A DNA stretch of 64,000 bases, from assembly GCA_021108215.1 (NCBI GenBank), contig JAIORK010000039.1, positions 1 through 64,000 of the forward strand. Direction: 5' to 3'. The DNA is from a bacterium. GTDB taxonomy: Bacteria; Oederibacteriota; JAAXVQ01; JAUVAV01. The notes under the pieces were generated by a model. It had not been told where the DNA came from and did no database searches. It saw only the letters and a program-made list of their open reading frames with translations. The position numbers and the translations under genes are program-made. Every line of letters starts with the position of its first letter. Position 1 is the first letter of the stretch. Shown here one piece after another: positions 17,151 to 27,800 of the stretch.

Positions 17151-17182
17151 TATAAGATGCCTCTCAACCAACTTTTATTGCA
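17151..17182 (-). promoter_or_regulatory. shared upstream element, copy 4
   Basis: Minus-strand TGCAATAAAA, 12 nt, GCATCTTATA, about 112 nt upstream of ATG 17039. Both blocks and the 12-nt gap equal copy 2 at 6671-6703 although the genes are 10 kb apart. Confidence 0.45.
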
Positions 17183-17251
17183 AACTATTTTTGGCATTTC
17201 ATGATTAATTCTAAAATATTCACAAATCCAGCATTTTTTTCCTGTAAAAGA

Positions 17252-17280
17252 AAAACCCCTCCCATTTCAGGATGGGTTTT
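17252..17280 (-). terminator. rho-independent terminator of the toxin-complex operon
   Basis: AAAACCC (17252-17258) pairs with GGGTTTT (17274-17280), with an inner TCC/GGA extension. On the minus strand the stem is followed by a T-rich tail (TTTTTCTTTT). It lies about 235 nt past the stop of the TcB-TcC gene and upstream of the LVIVD gene's control element. Confidence 0.6.
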
Positions 17281-17378
17281 CAGAAGTTCCAGTTCAGACA
17301 AAATCAGGCAAAGATTAACCTGATATCCTAACTCCGTCTCCCGTCACTTAAGTTATTAAGTTAACTCCTGGGTTTCTC

Positions 17379-17495
17379 CAAACTTTCTCGACTTTTTTCC
17401 ATCCCCTTATTTCCTTATTTCAAATACGTCCCCTACCACAGGGACTTATTCGATTATTCGAACTCCGGCACCTAAGACACACACGTCCCCTTTCA
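17379..17495. repeat. cluster of REP-like sequences after the TcB-TcC gene
   Basis: 17406-17433 is a right-type end of the Y1 element, and about 27 nt inward of it also match the element (AAACTTTCTC.ACTTTTTT). Next to it, 17441-17462 (GGGACTTATTCGATTATTCG) looks like a distant relative, and ACGTCCCC recurs at 17488-17495. The cluster begins within 20 nt of the TcB-TcC stop codon. The remainder of the 17040-17513 gap holds the terminator and the shared element; I see no gene in it. Confidence 0.7.
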
Positions 17496-17513
17496 CTTTC
17501 ACACAAAGTTGAC

Positions 17514-20500
17514 TCAGGGGCGCCCTGACCTTTCCGCGGTTCTTCTTTCTTTAAATCTTTCCTCATCGAGTGAAACATCGCCATTTTTATCAATTTTAAC
17601 ATTCACAACATCACCTCGTTTTAAAACATCATCATATTTTTTATAAAATTCCAAAACTTTATCGACTATTTGTTCATTAGAAATCGGTTCTGAATGTTCT
17701 CGCACTAATAATTTTTTTTGTCCATCGATTGCAAAATTCACTGCACCCTCTTGATAAATATCATTCAATTTATTAATGATTTTACCGTCCGCCTCAAGAG
17801 AAAATGCATCAAATGCAGCACAACCATTTTTATTAGCTACCTGATCGTGAATATTATAGATGTTTAAATAGGCTTCCAATTTATCCGTTATTGTTGTCGA
17901 AATCTGGTGATCATCTCTATTCGGTTGAGAATATGCTACGAATACAGTTCGTTCCAACTGATCTTCTGTTAATCTTTTAAGTACTCCTTTCGCCACTTGA
18001 TTCCCATGACTGAATCCTACCATAAGCCCGCGTCCGCTTCCTTGACCAGCTAAATACTCGTCTGTCGAACTTTGAAGTACAATTTCATCAACCCTGCCAT
18101 AATGACGCCCGGGGCCTATGCCATGTTTTTTTATCATCTTTTGTGTCCACGCAGAGCTTTCGTCTTTATTTGCTCCTGTCCATAGAGATGGAAATCCATA
18201 TTTGTAATTTGATTCTGAATTGAAGTGTTTATTTAATACATCTAATATATTATTTGTATGTCCAGTGCCATAATATCTTGGCATAGGATTGTGCATGTTT
18301 TTCAATGGCCCACCGCCGTATCTTTCTTTGTTGTGCCAAGTGCCGGAAAACTCAAAAATGAAGAACGAGTTTTCATCCTCCATTCCATCCTTATCAAACC
18401 TCACAATTGGATTCCCACTACAAAACTCATACAAATCCAGCGATCCACCTTCTTCTCTTATCGGATCTGCACTCATCCACCTCCCCAACCACGGTGCATA
18501 GTAGCGTGCGCCGTAGTAGTAGAGTCCGGTGGTGTCGTCGCGCTCTTTTCCCGAGTAGCGATATTCTTTGAGTTTGACTTCTTTCTGATTAGTCCCTGCG
18601 ATGAAGGATGTGCCGCCATAGGGAAAATATTCTTCGTAACTAATGACCAGGCCCTGGGGATCGATTTCGAGGGATGCGCTGCCGAGGTGGTTTTCAAATT
18701 GATAGCGGGTTTTGTTGGTATTGAGTTCCGAGGCATTTTCAAGTTCCCTCAATTGATCGTCCTGCGACCAGTTATGGCTAATGGCAACGCGTTTTTGGTC
18801 ATCCATGACATGCAAAGATGTTCGTTCCAAAAGAGCTGTGGTGTTCTGGTAGATACGTTTGATCTCCACACTGCCTAAGTAAATTTTTTCTTCTACCTCT
18901 GTGACACCAGCGCCTTGCCAGGTTTCTTTGACTTTACGCACGCGGTTACCACCTGAATCATAGACATAGTACTCGGCATCATCCGGATCTGTGGGCCTCT
19001 CAATGACCACAGCTTTGCTGATGTTGTCGCGGTAGTTCCAGGCCAATGCTGCGATGTTTTCCAACTGAGTGCAATTGCCATTGTCATCAAAGAAGTCATC
19101 AAAATGAACCGGGCCGGTTTCAGGTTTTAATACGGCACGGTTGGTGAGGTCATCCACCTTGATTTTTCTGGTAAAGGACCGGCTGCTGTCAGCCGCAGTG
19201 TGCTTGATTTTGTGGAGATTGCCGGCCAGGTCATAAGAGTATTTCCGGGTATAATTGTCCAGCTTGTTGTCATCATTGGGATTGGCCAAAGAGATAAATT
19301 GGCTCTGCTTAAAGCTGTTAATATTTTTATAATAATCCGGCACTTCCAGACCTGTGTGTTCCCTGCCTTTTGCTTTCTCTAACCGATACAAAGCATCATA
19401 GGTGTAGTCATGTTTTGATTTAACATTCTGGTTGTTTTGAAATACCTGTTTATGGGATTTATCATTGAGTTTGGTAATATTCCCCACCGGATCATAGGTA
19501 TATTCAATATTTTGCAACTTTTGATCATCACTTTGGCGGATGGTCTTTAGGCTGATCAACCGGAAAGTCTCCGGTTCGTATTCATAGACTGTTTTTGTAT
19601 CATTGCCGTACTTGATTTTCTCCCGTTGCCCCTTGGGATTGTAAGTGATGTTTTTTACGACCTTCGCGTAACCCGACTCACCTTTGAACTTCACTTTCAC
19701 TTGATCGAGCTTGCCCGATGGGTGGTACTGTGGTTTTACTTTGCTATCATCCGGATTGGTTTGTTTGACAACCCGCCCCAGCGCGTCGTATTGTGTCTTG
19801 GTTGTATAGAAAAGAGGCGAACTGCCGCCTGCCTCCATAACCAACAATGAACCCCAATCATCACCATCAATCCAATTGGCCTCCTGCTTGTAGTCCGATC
19901 GGATGGCACGGCGAATTTTGGCCGGTTCACCTTTGAAGGTGTAACGCGATATTTTATTCAATCCAGCCTGGTCCCAATGTTTGAACAATTGCCCGCGCAG
20001 GTTGCGGCCCACTGCATCAGTCACATCCTCGCCATAGATCAATTGCTCCGTGGTGTTGTCCAGACCATTACCCAGCACATGTGTTTTCACAGGCCGCTGC
20101 AAAGCATCATAGGTCATGCTGATATGATGTCCTTGGCTGTCAAAGGCATGCACAGGATTACCCAGCACATTGTTGATAATCCGATCATCACCCGCATCAA
20201 TATTGATGGTGCGTATGACCTGGTCATTCATGTCATAAATATACTGAAAGGTCTGAACACCTGTCTGTTCAGCATATTGCCGGGGATCTGTGATGGTCTT
20301 AGGTTTGCCTTTGATATTGAAAGTGCTATAGGTATTCAGCACATCATCTGCTGTGGCTGTTCCTATATCTGTCAAATATTCAAAGCTCAAGTACTCCCTG
20401 CCCAGGGTATCGAGCAGACTCACCTGCGGTGTGTTGTAATGCGCTTCTGCTTTGGTCAAAGCATCCTGCTCATCTGTGGGCAAGGTATCTTTGAGTTGAT

Positions 20501-23500
20501 AATAATCAGAATCCATGACTGTATCGTTTTCATCAAACTTGCTGATCTTCCAGGGCGTGAACTCTACTTTACTGAAAAATCCTTTGGGTGTATCTGTCCG
20601 GATCACGCGCAGCAAAGGATCATAGTGGATAATAGGTGTGACACCATATTCAGCAAAGAATTCTTCCGATGAATACTGATGCGTGCCCACATAAAAAGGT
20701 TCGTACTGCTTGATGGGTTTTTCTTTATTGTTATAAACCGTGCGTCCACTGGACAGCCAGCGCTCTATGACATCTTCCTCTGCATACGTGTCATCCGCCT
20801 GACGTACCCATGCCGGGCCTGGCTCGACCATGAGCTTGCTCTGCAATTCTCTGCCGAATCCATCGGAATAGGCAATGGTACGTTGATACAACGTTTCATC
20901 CGGCGCAACCAATTCCGAAACATGCGTCTCCCTGGCAATCAAGATAGACTGTGGTGGTTCCTGCCTATCCTGCCAGGCTTCGAGATCATAATAAAAAAAG
21001 ATGGTTGCCTCTTGTAGGTACTTCCCAGGATCAGCCAGGACATTATCTATTGTTGCGTCGGTCTGTATGAGATAGACAGGATCACCCAAGGCATCAAACA
21101 AGGGAGTATCACCCTCGGGCACACCAAGTTCATCACCATAAGTACTGGTCGCAATGACCATGCCCATGGGATCGGTAATAGCCTCACTTTTATTCTCATT
21201 CGGATCAATAAGCTGCCAGGGCTGCAAAGTGCGGTAATCTATTTTGGCCTGACTAGTATTACCTAAAGCATCTTGTGTCTGAATAGGCACAAATACATAA
21301 TCATCATAAGTTACCAGTACTTCTCCGCCAAAAGGATCAACCGTCTTGCTTGGCAGATAGAAATCGCCAACTTTGTAATGCTGGACGAATCCCGGATTCC
21401 AGTAGTAACCCTCTTGCAGCATATAACCAGCTGCTTCGACTTGCGCTCCTGTGAGTTGACTGTTATAGACATCTGTCAAAATATCCGGAGTGAAACAAGC
21501 CAATTCTGTATGATGCAGCAAGGCCTTGTCCGTGATCTCACCCAGGAGCAAGGCAGCATCCTGCGCTGGGTTCCAAAAATAATTCCGCGTCCATTGGAGC
21601 ATTCTTGTTTGCAGACTTCCCGGAATAAATGCCTGGTCATAAGCAATGGTATTGGCCAGTGCGGTTTCAACATCTGTTTTCAGATCATTAAATTCCTTGG
21701 CATTGGCGTGGGATATGGCAAGGCCACCCAGTTCATAGGCTTTGGTTTCTTTTGGGACACCCACAAGATAATATGTATCATCAACATTAATCACTTCATT
21801 CATTGATAGGGTGGCATAGGCTTGTTGCTGCTCCGGGGTTGTTTCAACGCCTGGTCTACGCGGATAAACAACACTACATGTCTTCAGTGTATTTCCATAC
21901 GCATCCACTTCCAGATTAAACTCATGACTGATCCGCGGATCTGCAAGATTTTGTTCATAATGATAAGTTAAAGTTTCATGCGCATGAGGAAAAAACACAG
22001 CATGTTTATTGCCTGCTGCAACGGGTTGGAGGGGCTTGATATTGAAATTTGCTTCTGTGACCTGATACGGAACATCCACGCCTTGCTCATACACTTCTTT
22101 ACGCAAAGCACTGCCCTTCAATGCACGATAGGCCTCACGCAAAGCAACTACATCCAGATCTTGCTTATTTTCAATGATGGTATCTTCAAGATAAAATGCG
22201 TCCGGATCACCGGCATAATACTCTTCTTTATATTGTGTTGAGATTTTTTCCTGACGGATATATGCACCATTGTGGAACCAGGTCTTGGTCAGGATGGGTT
22301 TGACATAGTGCTGAGGATCACCGGAATATTCCTCAAAGGTTTCCGTGTCCAGCGTCTCGACCATGCCAAATCCCCGAAACTCACGCTCAAAGGTGTCATA
22401 AAATCCATGATGATAAATGCTTTTACTCTTCAACCGGCTGCCGGATATCTGGTCTATGGTCTCCACTTCATCCAAAACCTGGACCGGGAATGCCAGTTTG
22501 GTGATCCAGTGGTTCCCCTGCTGTTTATCTGCCAGATAATACTTGGAAGAAGGTGCATAAGTCAGTTTGACCAATTTCCCCAGATTGTTGTTGATCTCAC
22601 TCAACAGATGCGGTTTGCGCTGCATCAGTTCCATATAACTTAATTGATACTGATCCTGATCAGGCCGTTTGGTCGACCAGACCAATGACATCGTACCTTT
22701 ACTCGTGAAATCAATAAAAGAGATCGTAGATAAGGAATCAAAAGGCAGCGGGAAATCCAGAATCTGTTTATCAGAAAAACCATTGCCTGATTCATTGAGC
22801 CAATACTCCACCTGATCATTGCCAAAATAAAAAATATCCGGCGTACCACTGCCGTCCAGATCACTCAACTGGATATTGCGGGGATTGAAGTCTTGTTGAT
22901 TGCTTGAGAATCGCGGAGCATTTTTCATCTCTACCTTGGGACCAAATTTGCCATAACCCAGGTTGGGCCAATAACACACGGATCCATTTTGGATGCGTAC
23001 AATATCGGTCAATCCGTCGCCTGACATGTCGGACAAATGGATGGATTGGGTGGAATCAGCGAAAACCACACCCTGTAGGGAACAGGCATGCCTGTTCCCT
23101 ACGCCATACCCGGTCCCAACGTCTGGAATATCGTATCCTTCTTTACCCTTTGATTCATACCATACCAATTGATCATCCTGGGTGATAAGAATATCCGGCA
23201 GACCGTCACCGGTCAGATCAATCATCTTGGCATTGGGATCGTTGATGTCAAAGGTGGGTTTGTTCTCAAAAGGGATGAATTGCTCCCAAACTTCATCCTT
23301 GTACTCATAATAGCCATTGACCGTATCACTGCGCACCACCAGTTCCTGGACACCGTCGCTGTTCACATCTGTGATCTGCATGGACTGGCTGCCTGCCAAA
23401 ACCGGTTGCGGCACAGGTGTGATGGAACGCAAATCTCCGAATTGGCCGTCCCCAAGATTATCCTTGAAATACATGCCCCCGGACTGGAAAGTCATAATGC

Positions 23501-24764
23501 CGGAAAGCCCCTCACCTTTGAGGTCTACCCACTGATAGCTTGCATTATCTAAACCAATCGGCAGATTACGTTTACTCTCTTCATCTACTGTATGTATGGT
23601 GGTATCAATCTCCGGCTGGGTATAAGAATATTCCATGGCAGGCAGGGTCTTGGTCTCATAACCCGAAGCATTGCGCTTATAGCCCTTTTGTTGAACAGAA
23701 GTCAGGTATGTCATGGTGGATTGCTGCTGATAATTGAGTTCTAAAGATTTGACCAATTGCCAGTCATCCGTCCCAGGCGTTTCCGGGAAATTATGGAACA
23801 TCAGCACACGTTGGCACAAGCGATAGGTGCGGACCTCAAAACCGGACTTGTAACTTGAGAAGGGATCTTGACGGACCGGCCAGTTCGTTTCTTCACTTGG
23901 CGCATCCGTGGTATGTTCCCCATAATCCAGAACCAGTTGCATATGGTGATTGGCCGGATCATTCGCCATAGGCGAATATTTGACGCGCTTCAAATATTTT
24001 TGGTTAAAGGCAAACCCATCTTTTATCCGCTGCCATTCAGTCACATCATTGGGTACATTGTCGCTATTTTCCTGTTTATACACATAATCAATCGTACTGC
24101 CTTTGGCATTGGTGGTTTTTTCCAGGAGCCAGGAAAAGACTTTCTGCGGATTGTCATGTGCCGCGATACGCGCCTGGGAAGTCAGACCGTAATAAGAGGT
24201 AATATTTTCCTTGGTCGTGGCCTGCCAATGAACTTCTCCATTATCCAGATTGCGCCATTTTTCAATACGCGCAAAAAGACCCTCAATGCGAGGACGATAA
24301 GATGTAATTTTGTAATTCGCCTGTCCTCCCGTAGGGGTGGGTTCCAAACCCACCCGCACAACCCGTTCCCATTCCTCCCCGTTTTTTTCCAATACCGGCA
24401 CCAAATCCTCGGCACCGGAGAGAATAAATGTATCCGCATCTTCGGCGTCATTATAGGTAGGCAAATGTTTATCAGTCTTGCGGGTAATGGTGGGCACACC
24501 CACATCCCAGCCCAGGCCGAATGGGCTGTTGCCGGACCCAGAGTTGTAGCTGAGGGACAACTCAGGTGCAAAACCATTGCGCCCGGGTGTGAGCGGCAAA
24601 GGGATCGAGAAACTCCCGGTACCGGTTACGGCATTGGCCTGGAATTTCTCACCCATACCACTGATCGCACCGCCGCCTTTGGGCAAGTTGATCGCATGGT
24701 GTTTGATTTTATTTTTATCTTCCTGTTGATCAGGTTGATTTTGTTTTTGTGTTTCCTTTGCCAT
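17514..24764 (-). CDS. TcB-TcC fusion of a toxin complex, with putative alpha/beta-hydrolase tail
   Basis: This is a 2416-aa fused cocoon subunit. The SpvB-like N-terminus (about 35-330) starts FQANAVTGTGSFSIPLPL and has SLSYNSGSGNSPFGLGW. VCBS/FG-GAP-like repeats follow (about 410-700, DLTGDGLPDILIT, DMSGDGLTDIVRI), then TcB middle domains (about 700-1050). Rhs/YD repeats (about 1480-2060) lead to the Rhs core at 2068-2131 (YSGKERDDTTGLYYYGARYY ... NPIVRFDKDG). The variable C-terminus (2132-2416) is the likely toxin. GFSHG around S2252 resembles a serine-hydrolase nucleophile elbow. In Tc toxins the tail is cut off inside the shell and injected through TcA. Start ATG 24764 follows AGGAGG. 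It is last in the operon, 84 nt after tcA. Two palindromes are inserted in frame. Confidence 0.9.
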   Translation of the reverse strand: MAKETQKQNQPDQQEDKNKIKHHAINLPKGGGAISGMGEKFQANAVTGTGSFSIPLPLTPGRNGFAPELSLSYNSGSGNSPFGLGWDVGVPTITRKTDKHLPTYNDAEDADTFILSGAEDLVPVLEKNGEEWERVVRVGLEPTPTGGQANYKITSYRPRIEGLFARIEKWRNLDNGEVHWQATTKENITSYYGLTSQARIAAHDNPQKVFSWLLEKTTNAKGSTIDYVYKQENSDNVPNDVTEWQRIKDGFAFNQKYLKRVKYSPMANDPANHHMQLVLDYGEHTTDAPSEETNWPVRQDPFSSYKSGFEVRTYRLCQRVLMFHNFPETPGTDDWQLVKSLELNYQQQSTMTYLTSVQQKGYKRNASGYETKTLPAMEYSYTQPEIDTTIHTVDEESKRNLPIGLDNASYQWVDLKGEGLSGIMTFQSGGMYFKDNLGDGQFGDLRSITPVPQPVLAGSQSMQITDVNSDGVQELVVRSDTVNGYYEYKDEVWEQFIPFENKPTFDINDPNAKMIDLTGDGLPDILITQDDQLVWYESKGKEGYDIPDVGTGYGVGNRHACSLQGVVFADSTQSIHLSDMSGDGLTDIVRIQNGSVCYWPNLGYGKFGPKVEMKNAPRFSSNQQDFNPRNIQLSDLDGSGTPDIFYFGNDQVEYWLNESGNGFSDKQILDFPLPFDSLSTISFIDFTSKGTMSLVWSTKRPDQDQYQLSYMELMQRKPHLLSEINNNLGKLVKLTYAPSSKYYLADKQQGNHWITKLAFPVQVLDEVETIDQISGSRLKSKSIYHHGFYDTFEREFRGFGMVETLDTETFEEYSGDPQHYVKPILTKTWFHNGAYIRQEKISTQYKEEYYAGDPDAFYLEDTIIENKQDLDVVALREAYRALKGSALRKEVYEQGVDVPYQVTEANFNIKPLQPVAAGNKHAVFFPHAHETLTYHYEQNLADPRISHEFNLEVDAYGNTLKTCSVVYPRRPGVETTPEQQQAYATLSMNEVINVDDTYYLVGVPKETKAYELGGLAISHANAKEFNDLKTDVETALANTIAYDQAFIPGSLQTRMLQWTRNYFWNPAQDAALLLGEITDKALLHHTELACFTPDILTDVYNSQLTGAQVEAAGYMLQEGYYWNPGFVQHYKVGDFYLPSKTVDPFGGEVLVTYDDYVFVPIQTQDALGNTSQAKIDYRTLQPWQLIDPNENKSEAITDPMGMVIATSTYGDELGVPEGDTPLFDALGDPVYLIQTDATIDNVLADPGKYLQEATIFFYYDLEAWQDRQEPPQSILIARETHVSELVAPDETLYQRTIAYSDGFGRELQSKLMVEPGPAWVRQADDTYAEEDVIERWLSSGRTVYNNKEKPIKQYEPFYVGTHQYSSEEFFAEYGVTPIIHYDPLLRVIRTDTPKGFFSKVEFTPWKISKFDENDTVMDSDYYQLKDTLPTDEQDALTKAEAHYNTPQVSLLDTLGREYLSFEYLTDIGTATADDVLNTYSTFNIKGKPKTITDPRQYAEQTGVQTFQYIYDMNDQVIRTINIDAGDDRIINNVLGNPVHAFDSQGHHISMTYDALQRPVKTHVLGNGLDNTTEQLIYGEDVTDAVGRNLRGQLFKHWDQAGLNKISRYTFKGEPAKIRRAIRSDYKQEANWIDGDDWGSLLVMEAGGSSPLFYTTKTQYDALGRVVKQTNPDDSKVKPQYHPSGKLDQVKVKFKGESGYAKVVKNITYNPKGQREKIKYGNDTKTVYEYEPETFRLISLKTIRQSDDQKLQNIEYTYDPVGNITKLNDKSHKQVFQNNQNVKSKHDYTYDALYRLEKAKGREHTGLEVPDYYKNINSFKQSQFISLANPNDDNKLDNYTRKYSYDLAGNLHKIKHTAADSSRSFTRKIKVDDLTNRAVLKPETGPVHFDDFFDDNGNCTQLENIAALAWNYRDNISKAVVIERPTDPDDAEYYVYDSGGNRVRKVKETWQGAGVTEVEEKIYLGSVEIKRIYQNTTALLERTSLHVMDDQKRVAISHNWSQDDQLRELENASELNTNKTRYQFENHLGSASLEIDPQGLVISYEEYFPYGGTSFIAGTNQKEVKLKEYRYSGKERDDTTGLYYYGARYYAPWLGRWMSADPIREEGGSLDLYEFCSGNPIVRFDKDGMEDENSFFIFEFSGTWHNKERYGGGPLKNMHNPMPRYYGTGHTNNILDVLNKHFNSESNYKYGFPSLWTGANKDESSAWTQKMIKKHGIGPGRHYGRVDEIVLQSSTDEYLAGQGSGRGLMVGFSHGNQVAKGVLKRLTEDQLERTVFVAYSQPNRDDHQISTTITDKLEAYLNIYNIHDQVANKNGCAAFDAFSLEADGKIINKLNDIYQEGAVNFAIDGQKKLLVREHSEPISNEQIVDKVLEFYKKYDDVLKRGDVVNVKIDKNGDVSLDEERFKERRTAERSGRP
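23075..23102. repeat. 28-bp perfect palindrome inserted in frame in the TcB region
   Basis: GTAGGGAACAGGCA is followed by its exact reverse complement. It encodes about VGNRHACSLQ near residue 558, in a VCBS-like stretch where relatives have no such segment as far as I know. Its outer ends match the palindromes at 24789 and 52124. Confidence 0.75.
24331..24355. repeat. hairpin repeat inserted in frame in the SpvB-like region
   Basis: GGGTGGGTT, three-nt loop, AACCCACCC, preceded by GTAG. It encodes the VGLEPTPTGG-like segment at about residues 137-146. It shares the GTAGGG start with the other palindromes in the window. Confidence 0.65.
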
Positions 24765-24788
24765 GACAGGCCTCCTTTTTTGAATTAT

Positions 24789-24818
24789 TGTAGGGGCGAA
24801 TAATTATTCGCCCCTACA
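24789..24818. repeat. 30-bp perfect palindrome between the two Tc genes
   Basis: TGTAGGGGCGAATAA followed by its reverse complement fills much of the 84-nt tcA/tcBC gap. A second, decayed GC-rich palindrome (ACGGG...CCCGT) follows at 24820-24839. In the transcript both can fold into hairpins and could lower or protect downstream message. Confidence 0.8.
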
Positions 24819-24848
24819 GGACGGGACGACCCCGCCCGTACGATATAG

Positions 24849-27800
24849 CTAAAAGGAAACCTCTGTTTCGTAAAACACAATCAAAGCAATGTTGCGGATG
24901 TTTTCCGGCGCAAAATCATCTTCATGTCCATCCTGCGGCTTTAGTGTCCATGTTTCATCTGCATTAACAGTCAAACTTGGCGTTTCGATTGTTTTGCCAT
25001 GTTCCAAAACATAATTTGCATTTGATTCAAGTGTCATGGTCACACTACTCAAATCATTTGCGGGTTCATCCGGCTGATCATATTGGAGATAAATGCTTGA
25101 TATTTCTTTATTGCCATTAAGATTCGCACAATATTTGGGATCAATGGTAAAGGTAATGCCTTGCTCACGATCGAGCATAAACTGGTTCCATGCGTCACTG
25201 TAGGCTTGTTTGAGCAAAATAAGGCCATAACCTTCGTCAACTCCAGTCTCCAAAAATCCTTTCACTGCAGTCGCAAAATCACCACCACCCTGCAAGGCTG
25301 AGTATTCCACTTTGATAATCACGTCCTGAATCTTGGAATAATCAATGACCCCCAGCGCGCCATTGAGCTCCAGCCGCCAGGTGGAGATGGCTCCCGTGCC
25401 CTCAAAAGGCAGATAGCGTTCATCCTGGAAATTGAGCTGGAACAAACCGCTGTCATTTTCCCCGCGCGAGAGCGCAACCTGCTGATTGGGCCGCCAATCC
25501 GCACGAATGGAAAGCGGCATGGATTGGCCTTCGCCGGGCGTAATCAGGTATGGCAATCCATCGACATGGTCAGGCTCGATCAATGTCCGATGCGTCAATT
25601 GGGTTAACGTGGCATTGAGGTTCTTGTACTGCCCCACGATGGCTGGGAAAGAGATGGAGATGGTCTTGATCTGGCGGCAATAGTGGCCCGGAAAATCCTG
25701 GGCAAACAAACGCTCTGTGAGATCGAATTCACAGACCCGATTCTGCTTGAGTTTGACCAGAGCCAAAGGATCAAGCGCTGCCAGGGAGACGGTCTTAGAA
25801 ATCTCAAAACGACGCTTGTTTTTCTCAAGATAGGCCTTTTCCATGCGATCCAGGTCATATTGGAGCTGCTCGCCTGCCAGCAATCCCTTGCGCAGTCCGT
25901 CCCAATAGACCGGCTTGATATAATCGACCTCACTGGCTTTGAATCCCATCTCAAATTGGAAGGACTTCTGAGCAGCCTTGGCCAGACCCAGGGCCATCTG
26001 GTAGGATTGGAAATAAATGCCTGTGATCTTGCTGATCATCCATTGGTAGAGCTGTTTGTTGGTGAATTTGGATTTCAGGAAACTGTCAATGTCCTCATTG
26101 TTCTTGATCTGCTTTTCCTGGACATTAATTTCTTTCCGAGCAATTTCCACCTGTTTGTCAGCAGCCTCAATTTGATGCTCAATTTGATTTATATCATGAC
26201 TTGCCAATTTCCCCTGAAGTTCCCATTCCTGTGATCTTCTATACCATCCCCCCAACATGGAACTTAACGCATTCCCAAATTCCATCATGCTGGATAAGGT
26301 TTTATATGAACTACTCATACCCGTCAATCCCCGCCCTAGTTGTTCTCCTCCATATGTCATCGCAAATGGCGAGCCTACCTGAGGCATATAACCACCTATT
26401 GATGTTACAATATCCATTATTTGCGCTACTATTGAATACCCTTTCGATAGAGTCATAAAAATCAATTGAGCTGTTTCATAATTCGAAAGCCCTTCATCGA
26501 TAAGTCCCAAATAATGGACTTCTCGCTCTTTCGCATTTTCCAGACTTTTTTCTAATGAAAGCTTTGTTTGTTCTGCATTTCCTAGTTGATCATTTTTAAT
26601 ATCCAAGGTCATATCCAATATCTTACCTTCCTGCGTATTGCGCAACAGGCTCATTTCCTCAACATCTTTTTTCTCCAAGGCACTTAAAAGCGATCCGCCA
26701 AGCTGGATCACCCGGCTTGCGAATTCCCGGGATTTGTTCAGGATCACATTGAACCGGTAATGCGGAACCGGCGCGCCGAGATCAGCCAATGCAGCGGCAA
26801 ACCCACCACCGCCGGCAGCGGCCTGAACCAAAGCCATGGGATCAATGGGTGGCTGGAACAAAGGCAAAGGTTGCTTGACACCCTCGATATTGAGGCATTG
26901 CCGAATTTTATACAACCGATCCTCGACGCGGTCCCAATATTGTATAAACAAATCGTTTTCCGGGATCACAAAGTAACCGCGTGCTACAAAATCATCATTC
27001 GGCAATCCAGGAATCGCAACCATCTTATCCGGCAGGCTATTGTTCACCGGTGAATTTTCCAACGCCAGTAAAGTGGCCTGCCAATTGTCAGGATAAAGCT
27101 CTGTATAGAGTTGGTAATAATTTTGTGTGGGCATGGTCGCTTTCTCAGCAGTATAGTCCGGCCGGGCGCCTAATAAATCATAAGCCAGGATGTAAAGCAT
27201 ACGCGCTTCGTTGATGGTTTCCCGGGTGTATTGGGTGAAAAGCTTATCACCCCAGTCCATGAGGTTATCAATATAGGCCATAACAATCGATTTACGATAG
27301 GCGATCCGTCGCAGGGCTGCAATGGCATGCGGGTCAAAGGGATCTTCCTGATAGCTTTCATATTGCGACTGGAATGTATACGCTACCGGATCCTGGTGAA
27401 ATGGCAGAAATTTCCAGAAATAGTAAATGTTGGAACGTTTATACAATTCCACAATAGCGGCTATGGCTTGTTCTTTCTTGCTTTCCGTGATACTTGCTTC
27501 TTCGCACAAAGTGATAAATACATCTCTTTCTTCCACTCCCATGATACCGGTCAGACTCAGTTTACCGGTGCTTTCGTTGTATCCATATTTTTCATCCAAG
27601 GTACCCAACACACTAATATTCTCGAAAGGAACTGAAACCGTTTTATGTGTAGGATCATAGACATAGTGATACCATTTCTGGGCTTCATCATGTTTCTGTG
27701 CTGTATTCAGTGTTTGCGAGATTAAATAGGGGGTATGAAAAAAGATTTCCCAGTAGTAAATACCATTGGCACTCAGGAAATCCAATTGATCACTTACTGG

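Noticed and set aside
23868..24803. Long plus-strand open frame (311 codons) opposite the TcB start
   Set aside because: It lies fully antisense to a well-supported gene, has no family signature and no good ribosome-binding site; it is a composition shadow.
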